This document shows, piece after piece, positions 53,949-62,130 of a stretch of DNA of 64,000 nucleotides; position 1 is the first letter of the stretch; each line of letters opens with the position of its first letter. Origin of the DNA: Thioclava sp. ES.031 (GTDB taxonomy: Bacteria > Pseudomonadota > Alphaproteobacteria > Rhodobacterales > Rhodobacteraceae); NCBI RefSeq assembly GCF_002563775.1, contig NZ_PDJO01000001.1:754001-818000 (forward strand), read 5' to 3'. Both the position numbers and the translations under genes were made by a program. Under the pieces are notes generated by a model. The model was not told the DNA's origin. It did no database searches and saw nothing but the letters and a program-made list of their open reading frames with translations.

Positions 53949-55394
53949 TCATTGCGCGGCCTGCCGCACCTGCTGCGGCTGGATGTTGTGGTTGACCCGG
54001 AAGAGGTTCGTGGGGTCGTAGCGCGCCTTGACCTCCCGCAGCCGGTTCAGGTTTCCACCGTAGGCTTCCGCGAGGCGGTCGGCGTCATCTTCGGGCAGGA
54101 AGTTCACATAGACGCTGGGCGCCGCATCCGCCGCAGTGGCGTTGAACAGATCGCGCGCCCAGGTGATGCAGGCCGTATCCTGCGCCGGATCGTCCCAGCG
54201 GGTGTGGACGTTCATGGTGAAGTGGCTGTCGCGCTGCGGAAAGGCGGTCGCCTCTGACGGGACGCGGGCCATCGCGCCGCCGACATGGGCGATGAAGATC
54301 TCGCATTGCGGATCGGGCAGGTCTTCCACCGCGCCGAGGATCGCCTCCATCGTGCCGGATCCGAGTTTCAGGAAATCCCGGCTCTTCCAGTAGTTTCGCG
54401 CCCCGGGCGTCAGCAGAGGGTCGAAGGCCGCCTGCCAGCCGGTAAAGGGGTGCGGCCCGATCACATCGACGATGGGCGTGCCGAGGGCCCTCAGCTCGCA
54501 CATGGCCTCTTCGCCCTTGGCCATGTCGCCCACGTAGCAGGCCGCGAAGATCAGCACCTCGCGCCCGTGCCAGTCTTCGGGAAGGAATGGCAGGGGAGGC
54601 GCCTTGCGCAGGACCGACCAGACCGTCAGCTCGTCCGGGGCCTTGTCGCATATCTCCTGAAACTTCGGCAGCAGGGCGGCAGCCTCCGCGAATGGGTGGA
54701 TGACAAGGCCGGACAGGACCTCGGTGCCGATGGCGTGTGCCTGAAATTCGAAAGAGGCAACCACCCCGAAATTGCCGCCCCCGCCGCACAGCGCCCAGAA
54801 GAGATCCGGATGCTCCGTTTTCGACGTCCGTATGCAGCGCCCATCGGCCAGCACGACATCAGCCGACAAAAGGTTGTCGATGGTCATCCCGTATTTCCGG
54901 GTGATCCAGCCGAAGCCGCCGCCAAGTGTCAGCCCCGCAATCCCGGTGGTGGAGTTCACGCCGACAGGAACCGCAAGCCCATGCACCTGCGACTCGCGAT
55001 CCACATCGCCCAGCGTCGCTCCCGGCTCGGCCCGGACTGTCCCAGCTTCGGGGTCGACGTGAACCGACCGCATGCCCGACAGGTCCAGCATCAGCGAGCC
55101 GTCTTCGACTGCGAGGCCGGCGATCTGGTGGCCGCCGGACCGCACGGCCATGCGCAATCCCTTCTCGGCGGCAAAAGAGACCGCAGCCTGAATGTCACTG
55201 GCTCCCATCGCATGCACGACAAGCCCCGGTTTGCGGTCGATCATCCCGTTCCAGATCGACCGCGCGGTGTCATAGCCCTCATCTCCCTCGATCAGGACTT
55301 TGCCGCGCAAGGCGGCTGCAAGGGGCTCGCGGTCCGCGCTGGTGACTTTCTTGCGTGCACCGTCCAACCCGTTCAGTTCAATGAATTCCGACAT
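53949..55394 (-). CDS. Berberine-bridge-type FAD-linked oxidase
   Basis: 481 residues from the ATG at 55394 (ribosome binding site GGGAGG). The FAD-binding PCMH domain shows 'MAVRSGGHQIAG' with the His that can bond flavin, 'PVGVNSTTGIAGLTLGGGFGW' and 'WALCGGGGNFGVV'. The C-terminal BBE domain ends 'YDPTNLFRVNHNI'. The Cys of bicovalent members is not evident. These enzymes oxidise alcohols, sugars or aldehydes using O2. No signal peptide is seen. It is divergent from an HxlR regulator that probably controls it. Confidence 0.9.
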   Translation of the reverse strand: MSEFIELNGLDGARKKVTSADREPLAAALRGKVLIEGDEGYDTARSIWNGMIDRKPGLVVHAMGASDIQAAVSFAAEKGLRMAVRSGGHQIAGLAVEDGSLMLDLSGMRSVHVDPEAGTVRAEPGATLGDVDRESQVHGLAVPVGVNSTTGIAGLTLGGGFGWITRKYGMTIDNLLSADVVLADGRCIRTSKTEHPDLFWALCGGGGNFGVVASFEFQAHAIGTEVLSGLVIHPFAEAAALLPKFQEICDKAPDELTVWSVLRKAPPLPFLPEDWHGREVLIFAACYVGDMAKGEEAMCELRALGTPIVDVIGPHPFTGWQAAFDPLLTPGARNYWKSRDFLKLGSGTMEAILGAVEDLPDPQCEIFIAHVGGAMARVPSEATAFPQRDSHFTMNVHTRWDDPAQDTACITWARDLFNATAADAAPSVYVNFLPEDDADRLAEAYGGNLNRLREVKARYDPTNLFRVNHNIQPQQVRQAAQ

Positions 55395-55602
55395 GTCTTC
55401 CTCCCTGTGAGACCATGGCGCACGGCGATGCGATTTACTCCTTTGCGTGTCTGCCAAGTTCGCTTGTTTACGGTTCTAGAAGGATGACGGCGCTGCGAAT
55501 CTCAAACCAGTGGCGAAACTGGACTGGCCACCGCGGACACAGGGTTGGATACAGAAACGCCAATTTGCGCTATGATGGAGACAGCCAGGGAGGGGGTCTC
55601 CG

Positions 55603-56292
55603 ATGTCCAACGCCAGCTATTTCCAGTTTTGTCCGGTCGCGATGGCCGCCGAAATCCTCTGCACGCGGTGGACGATGGTCCTCGTGCGAGAGCTCGTGGC
55701 GGGCTCCACCCGGTTCAACGATATCCGGCGGGGCGTGCCGCGAATGTCACGCTCTCTGCTCGCGCAGCGCCTGCGGGAGCTGGAGGCGGCCGGAATCGTC
55801 GAGAGACACCCGGTCGAGGGCACTCAAGCCGTCGACTACCTTCTGACCGATGCGGGAAAGGACCTGCTGCCGCTTGTCGAGGCCTTCGGGATCTGGGGGC
55901 AGAAATGGGTGGAATCCGAGCCATCTCTGGAGCGGCTCGATGTGTCGCTGCTGATGTGGGACATGCGCCGCAATCTCGATCCTTCCCCGCTTCCACCGGG
56001 CCGGACTGTGCTGAATTTCCACTTCCCCGAGCTCGCGGCGTCAAAATCCTCGTGGTGGCTGATCGTAGAGGCGAACGGCGATGTCGATCTGTGTCAGGTC
56101 GATCCGGGGTTCGATGTCGACCTCTTTGTCACGACGGATTTGCGCACGATGACGGAGATCTGGATGGGCCTCACGACCGTATCGAAGGCCGCCCGCAAGC
56201 TCGACCTTATCGGGCCTCGAGAGGTGGTGGCCTCGATGCAGAAATGGCTGGGCCTCAGCCCCTTCGCTGCCGAGAAAAAGCTGGCCTCCTGA
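55603..56292 (+). CDS. HxlR-family transcriptional regulator with C-terminal SCP2-like domain
   Basis: 229 residues. The winged helix is typical of HxlR ('CPVAMAAEILCTRWTMVLVREL', 'RFNDIRRGVPRMSRSLLAQRLREL'). The C-terminal half ('LNFHFPELAASKSSWWLIVE', 'DVDLFVTTDLRTMTEIWMG') resembles sterol-carrier-like SCP2 domains that bind hydrophobic ligands. Its promoter is shared with the FAD oxidase gene, so it probably regulates that gene. The ligand is unknown. Confidence 0.85.
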   Translation: MSNASYFQFCPVAMAAEILCTRWTMVLVRELVAGSTRFNDIRRGVPRMSRSLLAQRLRELEAAGIVERHPVEGTQAVDYLLTDAGKDLLPLVEAFGIWGQKWVESEPSLERLDVSLLMWDMRRNLDPSPLPPGRTVLNFHFPELAASKSSWWLIVEANGDVDLCQVDPGFDVDLFVTTDLRTMTEIWMGLTTVSKAARKLDLIGPREVVASMQKWLGLSPFAAEKKLAS

Positions 56293-56377
56293 GCCGCGTC
56301 GCCGCTCCTGTCAGCGCGTCGTCGAAGGCTGTGGCAGACCGAGCCGGCATCGGCCACAGGCCGCACGTTCTGAAGGG

Positions 56378-57949
56378 CTACATGCCCATCAGCACCCGCG
56401 CGGCGTTGAAGAGCACTTTGGGGTCGAGGTCCGTGCGTGCGACCGGCGGGGGAGGTGTGATCCGTCCCGTCAGGCTCGCCACCGCGGCCCGGGCCGAGCG
56501 GACGGAATATTCCACCGTAAAGACGCAATCGCGCGGGAGTTCGCAGAATTGCCCGATGATCGCGAAGTTGCTGGCACCGCTGGGTCTCGTGTCGGGGCGA
56601 TCCCCGGGTTGGCGCGGCATGAACTGGCTGGTGATGAACGGCATCCGGCAGGGGATCACGCGGGCGGTTTTGAACCAGGCCTGCTGTTCAGGCGTCAGGC
56701 CCATATGGCCGAACAGCTCGGTCAGGATCTCGTCGCCGGTCGCCTCCCACATCGGTTTCGTGGTGAAGTCGCCGGGACGATCTCCGCGCAGGCCATATCC
56801 CCAGAAGACATAGGTGCCGTGTTTCTGGCCGCGGAAATGGGGTTGGTGAAAGAGCACGATCGAGAGCGTCCAGCCCGAATCCGCGAAGGTCACCAGCCCG
56901 CCCGTGCCCGTGCGGTTACCGGTGAAATCCTCCATGAACTCGAAGAAATCGGGGCTGTCGAGCGTGACCGTGAAGGAATGCCACGCGGTTTTGTCAGTTT
57001 CGTCGCAGAACGCCTCCGGGCGGCCGAAACCTTCATGTTCCGCCGCCAGCTTGCGCCACAGCGTCCAGGCGCCGCCCTCGCGGTCATCACGGCTGGGCGC
57101 GCGATCGTTCGCCCCCGTCACCGAGGCATCGGTCATCGACCCGAGCGTGAGATAGACCCTGTCGGTCTCGGCGACCGGGATCTCCTCGCCGCTGGCAAGG
57201 GCCAGCGCACTGACGCGGCGGCCCTGACGCGAACCCTCGATCCGCACGTCGACGACCTGCGTGCCGGTGACGATTTGCACGCCTCGGTCGCGCAGCCAGC
57301 TCACGATTGGCGCGATCAGGGAGTCATATTGATTGTAGCGGGTGCGCAGGATGCCGGCGATCCGGGTGAAACCGGGAAAGAGATGGATGAACCGTCGCAG
57401 GTAGCGCCGCATCTCGACCACGGAATGCCATGGTTGGAAGGAGAACATCGTCGACCACATCAGCCAGAAGTTGCTGTTCAGAAAGGTGGGCTGGAACCAG
57501 TCCTCGATCGTCTGGGCTCCGAGAGACCCTTCGCGATGCAGGATCAGGCGGTTGATATCGACGATGTCCTGCGCCGTGAGCGTGAGGTCAAAGCGGTCCT
57601 CTGCCGGTTTGCCGCCGCGCACGATGCGGCAATTGGCCGAGCCGGGCACCATGCGGTTGAAGGCGAAGATGTCCTGTGCTGCCGAGGTGGCGGGATCGTC
57701 CGCCGAGGGGATCGAGCCGAGCAGATCGAACGTGCAGGCGAAATGCTCCTCGAACATCCGGCCGCCGCGGACGAGATACCCGTCCTCGCCATCGCCCGAT
57801 CCGTCCAGCGAACCGCCCGCAGTGCCGAGTTGTTCGTAGACATGGATCGCCGCGCCATCCACGCCCGCGTCGCGTAGCAGAAAGACCGCCGTGGCAAGTC
57901 CCGCGATGCCGCCGCCAACGATGTGATGTCGTTCCGTTGTCGCTTCCAT
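56378..57949 (-). CDS. Oleate hydratase-type FAD protein (MCRA family)
   Basis: 523 residues from the ATG at 57949 (GAGG upstream). The N-terminal FAD fold is 'HIVGGGIAGLATAVFLLRDAG', with 'EQLGTAGGSLDG' and 'YLVRGGRMFEEHFACTFDLL' close to oleate hydratase signatures. 'TMFSFQPWHSVVEMRRYLRRFIHLFPG', 'RTRYNQYDSLI' and 'RVYLTLGSMTDAS' are also family marks. It should add water to cis double bonds of free fatty acids to make hydroxy acids. The length is slightly below the usual 550-590. It lies back to back with the PaaK-like adenylating enzyme. Confidence 0.85.
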   Translation of the reverse strand: MEATTERHHIVGGGIAGLATAVFLLRDAGVDGAAIHVYEQLGTAGGSLDGSGDGEDGYLVRGGRMFEEHFACTFDLLGSIPSADDPATSAAQDIFAFNRMVPGSANCRIVRGGKPAEDRFDLTLTAQDIVDINRLILHREGSLGAQTIEDWFQPTFLNSNFWLMWSTMFSFQPWHSVVEMRRYLRRFIHLFPGFTRIAGILRTRYNQYDSLIAPIVSWLRDRGVQIVTGTQVVDVRIEGSRQGRRVSALALASGEEIPVAETDRVYLTLGSMTDASVTGANDRAPSRDDREGGAWTLWRKLAAEHEGFGRPEAFCDETDKTAWHSFTVTLDSPDFFEFMEDFTGNRTGTGGLVTFADSGWTLSIVLFHQPHFRGQKHGTYVFWGYGLRGDRPGDFTTKPMWEATGDEILTELFGHMGLTPEQQAWFKTARVIPCRMPFITSQFMPRQPGDRPDTRPSGASNFAIIGQFCELPRDCVFTVEYSVRSARAAVASLTGRITPPPPVARTDLDPKVLFNAARVLMGM

Positions 57950-58393
57950 CGCCAAGCCTCGTTCTCTGCAGTCCAAATTTCCGTCGCCGCCGCCGAAATC
58001 CTTGGCGAGACGGCGAATTCTAGCATTTTATGAGAAACGGACGAAGAAGATTGCTCGCCGAGTTTATTCCTGCTCCACCCGCTCGCATGGGGGGCGGGGC
58101 AGGCGCGTCATACGGCGGACTGCCCACACAGCCTGAGCATGGAACCGGCCATTCGTGCTTGGCGAAGCTAATATCCATGCTCCCTTTTGGGGAGAAGGAA
58201 TATCTCGGCCCGAAACCGCCCTTCGCCTGAATGTCGGTCACCGCGCAAATACCGGTTCTCAGGATATGCTATGTGATGACGATCCAGCATATTGTTGCGC
58301 TTTGACGAAGGTCAATTTGCGCTGACCCCGGTGCTCTATTCTGCAACCGACGGGTATTTTAACGCCACAGGTGGAAGGGCATCGCAGGCAGAC
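57950..58393. other. Divergent promoter region (oleate hydratase / PaaK-like gene)
   Basis: No gene is supported. It contains the perfect FNR-type box at 58302-58315 near the right-hand gene. Confidence 0.5.
58302..58315. promoter_or_regulatory. Perfect FNR/FixK box upstream of the PaaK-like gene
   Basis: TTGACGAAGGTCAA fits TTGAC-N4-GTCAA fully. Its centre is about 85 bp before the ATG at 58394. Confidence 0.75.
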
Positions 58394-59785
58394 ATGCGTT
58401 TCAGTCTACTCAGAGCACTGGGATACTGTGCCGACGGGCTTTGGACGGGCTGGGGCGGACGAAAGCGTATTGAGTCCAGGCAGCTTCGGAGACTGCGACA
58501 CCTCGTGGATAAGGCGCGGCGCGACTCGCCGTTGTTCGGCAGGCTCTATCGAGAGCTGCGACCTTCAAGCGAGATCGAGCTCCGCGATTTGCCGGTGACG
58601 CGCAAGCCCGATCTCATGAGGGCATTCGACGAGTGGCTGACGATCCGTACGCTTTCCTTCGAACAAGCGCGCGCGCATCTCCGGGACATCGAAAATGCGG
58701 GTGTGCCAATTGACGATGTCGCCGTTTTCCAGACCTCCGGAACGTCGGGGGAACCTGCGGTCATCGTCCTGCCCGCGTCTTTCGTGGAATATTACTACGG
58801 AATCATGATGGCGCGCTTCGAGCGCTACCATTGGCGGCTCATGCGCGACGTGCGCAAGCTCGGCGTGAGAGTGACGGTCACCGGCGGGAACGGTCATTTC
58901 GCCGGCAACGGGTTCAACAAGCTGATGCAGCGGCTCAATCCGTCCTTGGCAAAGGGACTTGGGTTGAACTTCATCGAGGCCGAACAGCCGATCGACCAGC
59001 TCGTCGATAAACTCAATGCGATCCCGAGCGTGGCCTGGATCGTGACCTACCCGAGCATGTTGGCCATCCTCGTCCGGGAAAAGGAAGCGGGGCGCCTGCA
59101 TGTCGAACCGGCGCTTTTCAGCACGGGAGGCGAGACGCTCACCGAGGACCTGCGCAGGAGGGCCCTGCGGGCCTTCCCCTCGCTGAAATACGGCATCGCG
59201 GATTTCTATGGCAGCACCGAGTGCCTTGCGCTTGCTTTCACCTGCAGCCACGGGCGAAAGCACGTGAACGAGGACTGGGTCATCCTCGAAGCGGTCGACG
59301 AGGCTATGCGGCCTGTTCCAGATGGAAGGCTGTCGGCGGCCGTGCTCCTGACGGTGCTTGCCAACGAGGTGCAGCCCTTCATCCGATACGATCTCGGTGA
59401 CTGCGTTCGGTTCCATCAGGACGCGTGCCCCTGCGGGTCGCCATTCCGCAGTTTCGAGGTGGAGGGGCGCCAGGCGACGCTGGTTCGCGTGGGCGAGGTG
59501 ACGCTGTCGCCGCTCGTCTTCGATCTGGAGCATGACGACGCTCAGCGTGTCCAGCTGATCCAGACGGGCGAGAGAGAGTTCGAACTGCGCGTGCAGTTGG
59601 CTGGCAAGGTAACGGCAGGACCAGTCTTCGAAGACGTCATCGCGTCGGTCCAACGGGTGTTTCGCGATAATGGCTTGGAGAATGTCGCGGTGAGGGCAAG
59701 CCTTGAGGCGGTGGAATTCACGGCGAGCGGAAAGTTCCACGAGGTCTTGCCCTTGAGAGATAGAGATGCAGGTGTCCTTCCATGA
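58394..59785 (+). CDS. PaaK-like adenylate-forming enzyme
   Basis: 463 residues from the ATG at 58394; a longer frame from 58292 would run through the FNR box and is unlikely. The adenylation motifs are 'FQTSGTSGEPAVIVLP' (phosphate loop), 'YGIADFYGSTECLAL' (A5-type) and 'FIRYDLGDCVRF' (A8-type). A small Cys set 'CPCGSP' precedes the C-terminal lid. It is nearest to phenylacetate-CoA ligase/coenzyme F390-synthetase-like proteins, so it probably activates a carboxylic acid. The substrate is not evident. The FNR box implies low-oxygen expression. Confidence 0.8.
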   Translation: MRFSLLRALGYCADGLWTGWGGRKRIESRQLRRLRHLVDKARRDSPLFGRLYRELRPSSEIELRDLPVTRKPDLMRAFDEWLTIRTLSFEQARAHLRDIENAGVPIDDVAVFQTSGTSGEPAVIVLPASFVEYYYGIMMARFERYHWRLMRDVRKLGVRVTVTGGNGHFAGNGFNKLMQRLNPSLAKGLGLNFIEAEQPIDQLVDKLNAIPSVAWIVTYPSMLAILVREKEAGRLHVEPALFSTGGETLTEDLRRRALRAFPSLKYGIADFYGSTECLALAFTCSHGRKHVNEDWVILEAVDEAMRPVPDGRLSAAVLLTVLANEVQPFIRYDLGDCVRFHQDACPCGSPFRSFEVEGRQATLVRVGEVTLSPLVFDLEHDDAQRVQLIQTGEREFELRVQLAGKVTAGPVFEDVIASVQRVFRDNGLENVAVRASLEAVEFTASGKFHEVLPLRDRDAGVLP

Positions 59786-59866
59786 CGCGTCAAGCATGGC
59801 ACCCCGGCGCGGGATGCTGCCAGAAGACGCGCGTGGGATTTCCGGGCCTTTAGAGGTCTGGATAAC

Positions 59867-59891
59867 TGGGCCGCCGTTCACAGGCGGCCCA
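59867..59891. terminator. Hairpin between convergent PaaK-like and cytochrome c genes
   Basis: TGGGCCGCC pairs with GGCGGCCCA around a 7-base loop. It is located between two converging genes and has no clear T-tract on either side. Confidence 0.5.
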
Positions 59892-60032
59892 AAGCCGAAA
59901 GTCGTCAGACAGGGAGGCGCGGCACTGAAGCCCGCGAGGACGGGTGTCGCGGGCTGAGCACGGAATACCCGTGCGCCGGATGGCCGCTCGGGCGACGATC
60001 CGGCCGGTCGGAATACGGGTCGCGCGCGGGCG

Positions 60033-60431
60033 TTACTGCTGTATCGAGGCCAGATAATAGATGAGGGATAGGATGCGCCCCCGGGCCACCATGTCCGCCG
60101 TCTCTCCGCGCTCGCTGGTCGCCGAGGCCGCGTAACGGTCCCCCCAGACCGGCATCTTACTACCATGCGCCCGCGTCTCGTTTCGCCCATCTATCATCCG
60201 AAGCGCGTAGTCGAACGGGAATTCGCCATTGTCCTTCTTCGCCGCAAGGCTCGTGAGGTCGGGTGTCTGGATATCCAGCAGCCCTGCCAACGGGCCATTC
60301 CCCTTCGCGGACTCGCCATGGCATCCAGCGCAGGCGACCATGTATTCCTCGCGACCGGCATCCTCCTGCGCCAGAGCGCTTGTTGTCAGCAGCAGGAGTG
60401 CTGCCATGCTTGAAACCACCACACCGTTCAT
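60033..60431 (-). CDS. Small periplasmic monohaem cytochrome c
   Basis: 132 residues from the ATG at 60431, with a strong GGGAGGAG ribosome binding site. The signal peptide is 'MNGVVVSSMAALLLLTTSALAQ'. The haem site is 'CAGCH', and the sixth ligand Met is in 'SKMPVWGDRY'. 'KGNGPLAGLL' is typical of class I cytochromes. It would carry electrons in the periplasm. The near-perfect FNR box 60 bp upstream suggests use under low oxygen. Confidence 0.88.
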   Translation of the reverse strand: MNGVVVSSMAALLLLTTSALAQEDAGREEYMVACAGCHGESAKGNGPLAGLLDIQTPDLTSLAAKKDNGEFPFDYALRMIDGRNETRAHGSKMPVWGDRYAASATSERGETADMVARGRILSLIYYLASIQQ

Positions 60432-60491
60432 TGCTTTCTCCTCCCAGGATTTCGAACACTTCTCAGCAAAGCAGGTGACCGATTTTGCGCA

Positions 60492-60505
60492 CTGACGGAC
60501 GTCAA
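60492..60505. promoter_or_regulatory. FNR/FixK-type box upstream of cytochrome c
   Basis: CTGACGGACGTCAA differs from TTGAC-N4-GTCAA only at the first base. It lies about 60 bp upstream of the minus-strand ATG at 60431. Confidence 0.65.
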
Positions 60506-60824
60506 TGGCTTCCCGGTCGCTTGGCGTTGGGAAAGGAGCATCGTCGGGCAAAAACGATCGCTCCTTTCCGAACCTGTCCGGGCGATCCGAGTGCGTATGG
60601 AACATGTCGAGAAACTGCGCGATCCGATGCCAAGCAACTTTGCCGATGACGGCGAGCTTGGAGGGCCACAAGGCGCCGCATTCAAACCGCGCGAAACAAC
60701 CATTCTACGCTTTGCGCTGACATCCTGATGACAGCTTTCCTGCTCGGCGAAACGAAATTCGCGCTTCCAGGTCCCGTGACCAATGGGCTCTCACTTTGGG
60801 ATGTCGATGGTGTGAAGCTGCGTG

Positions 60825-60838
60825 TTGACGAGAGTCAA
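60825..60838. promoter_or_regulatory. Perfect FNR/FixK box upstream of the DoxX-like gene
   Basis: TTGACGAGAGTCAA fits TTGAC-N4-GTCAA fully. Its centre is about 107 bp before the ATG at 60939. Confidence 0.7.
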
Positions 60839-60938
60839 TGCTCACAGAGACCAAGGAGACCTACGCAGACATCCTCAGACGTCGGGACATCAGCGATGAA
60901 GCTTTGTCTTGCATGGCGTCCCAGAGGAGGAAAGCACA

Positions 60939-61904
60939 ATGAAATCTGCGATAAAGAAACCTGTTGGCGGCGCTCCTGCTTCAGAAGGGCGTTTTCGTCG
61001 AGCGCTGGCCGCGCTTGGGATGGAGGGCGAGGACAGCACGCGGACATCTTCGGTCAGCTACGCCAGTTTCAAATGGATTCAGATCCTTTTCGGTATCGTG
61101 CTCATCTACGACGCATGGACCTCTCTGAGCTGGCAGCACAAAGTCGCGTCGGCTCAGGCGCTGGGACTTCCGACCTCGAGCCCGGTTCTGCATCTGCTGG
61201 TGATCGTCCTGGCTTTCGTGGAGTTGGCAGTGGCCCTTTCGATCATGTCCAACCGCGGTGTGGTCCCGATGAGTTGGGTCGGGATCTGCTATGCCGGGTT
61301 CGTCTGGATCGTGTTTCAGCATGGTGGGGATTTCGGCCAAGATGGGACAGACCCCGGGGTCGCTCTTCCCTATGTCGTGGTCTTCGCGTTCCTGATCGGA
61401 GTGCAGCGTCTGCGGACAGATCCGGATGTGTCGAAGAACGAGATGCTGACCCTCGCGCGGAATGGCTTTGGTTTGCTTTGGGGATATGATGCGCTGCTGA
61501 AATTTCAGCCCTACTTCCTGAACCACTTCACGGATTTCCTCACATCCGCGCAGGCGGATATGAAAGGCACGCTTGCCGCCAGCTACGACCAGTTGTTTCT
61601 GGGTGTGACAAACGCAATGGGTCCACATCTGGTCGCGGTTCTTGTGGCGCTGACCGAGGCACTGGTGGCGGCGTCCCTAATCAGCGGGCGCGGGCTGAGA
61701 ATCATGGCGCCGGTCGGCTTCCTGCTGTCATTCGCAATCTGGAGCACGGCCGAAACCTGGGGTGGGCCCTACAGCATGGGCGTGTCAGCGGAGGCGGCTC
61801 AGCTCTTCGGCGCAGCGACAATTTACATGATCGCCTTCTTCTACATCATGACACTCTACAATCCGCTTGATTTGCTGCGGACAAGGTCGCGGGTGCTGGG
61901 CTGA
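60939..61904 (+). CDS. Eight-helix DoxX-like integral membrane protein
   Basis: 321 residues from the ATG at 60939, with a textbook AGGAGGAAAG site. A polar N-terminal tail of about 45 residues precedes eight membrane helices that fall into two similar four-helix halves: 'FGIVLIYDAWTSL' in the first and 'FGLLWGYDALLKFQP' in the second occupy matching places. This doubled four-helix pattern recalls the DoxX/DoxD superfamily, whose members include thiosulfate:quinone oxidoreductase subunits, but I cannot assign a reaction. The FNR box and the divergent cytochrome c suggest a part in low-oxygen electron transfer. Confidence 0.65.
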   Translation: MKSAIKKPVGGAPASEGRFRRALAALGMEGEDSTRTSSVSYASFKWIQILFGIVLIYDAWTSLSWQHKVASAQALGLPTSSPVLHLLVIVLAFVELAVALSIMSNRGVVPMSWVGICYAGFVWIVFQHGGDFGQDGTDPGVALPYVVVFAFLIGVQRLRTDPDVSKNEMLTLARNGFGLLWGYDALLKFQPYFLNHFTDFLTSAQADMKGTLAASYDQLFLGVTNAMGPHLVAVLVALTEALVAASLISGRGLRIMAPVGFLLSFAIWSTAETWGGPYSMGVSAEAAQLFGAATIYMIAFFYIMTLYNPLDLLRTRSRVLG

Positions 61905-62130
61905 TTGCGCAAGCGTCTCGCCGGCTGCAAACGCTCAAGCAAAAGAACAGATCGTCGACCGGATGACATGGTTCCGTCTGGCCCAAGCCAGGCGGTTCCA
62001 GTGAGCGCGCCGCCGAAGCAGACTGTGGTGGGAATGCCTATATCGGCTCACAGAATGGCAAATGCCTCGAACCCCACTAAGATCATCGCGACATACCGGT
62101 GAGCGATGCCAGGCACGCAAGTCGCGGGAC

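Larger units (their letters stand above)
60432..60938. other. Divergent promoter region with two FNR-type boxes
   Basis: No gene is supported between the cytochrome c (minus) and the DoxX-like gene (plus). Boxes at 60492-60505 and 60825-60838 lie near the respective starts. Confidence 0.55.

Noticed and set aside
58565..60190. 541-codon open frame antisense to the PaaK-like gene
   Set aside because: It crosses the convergent intergenic hairpin and part of the cytochrome c gene, and has no recognisable domain.
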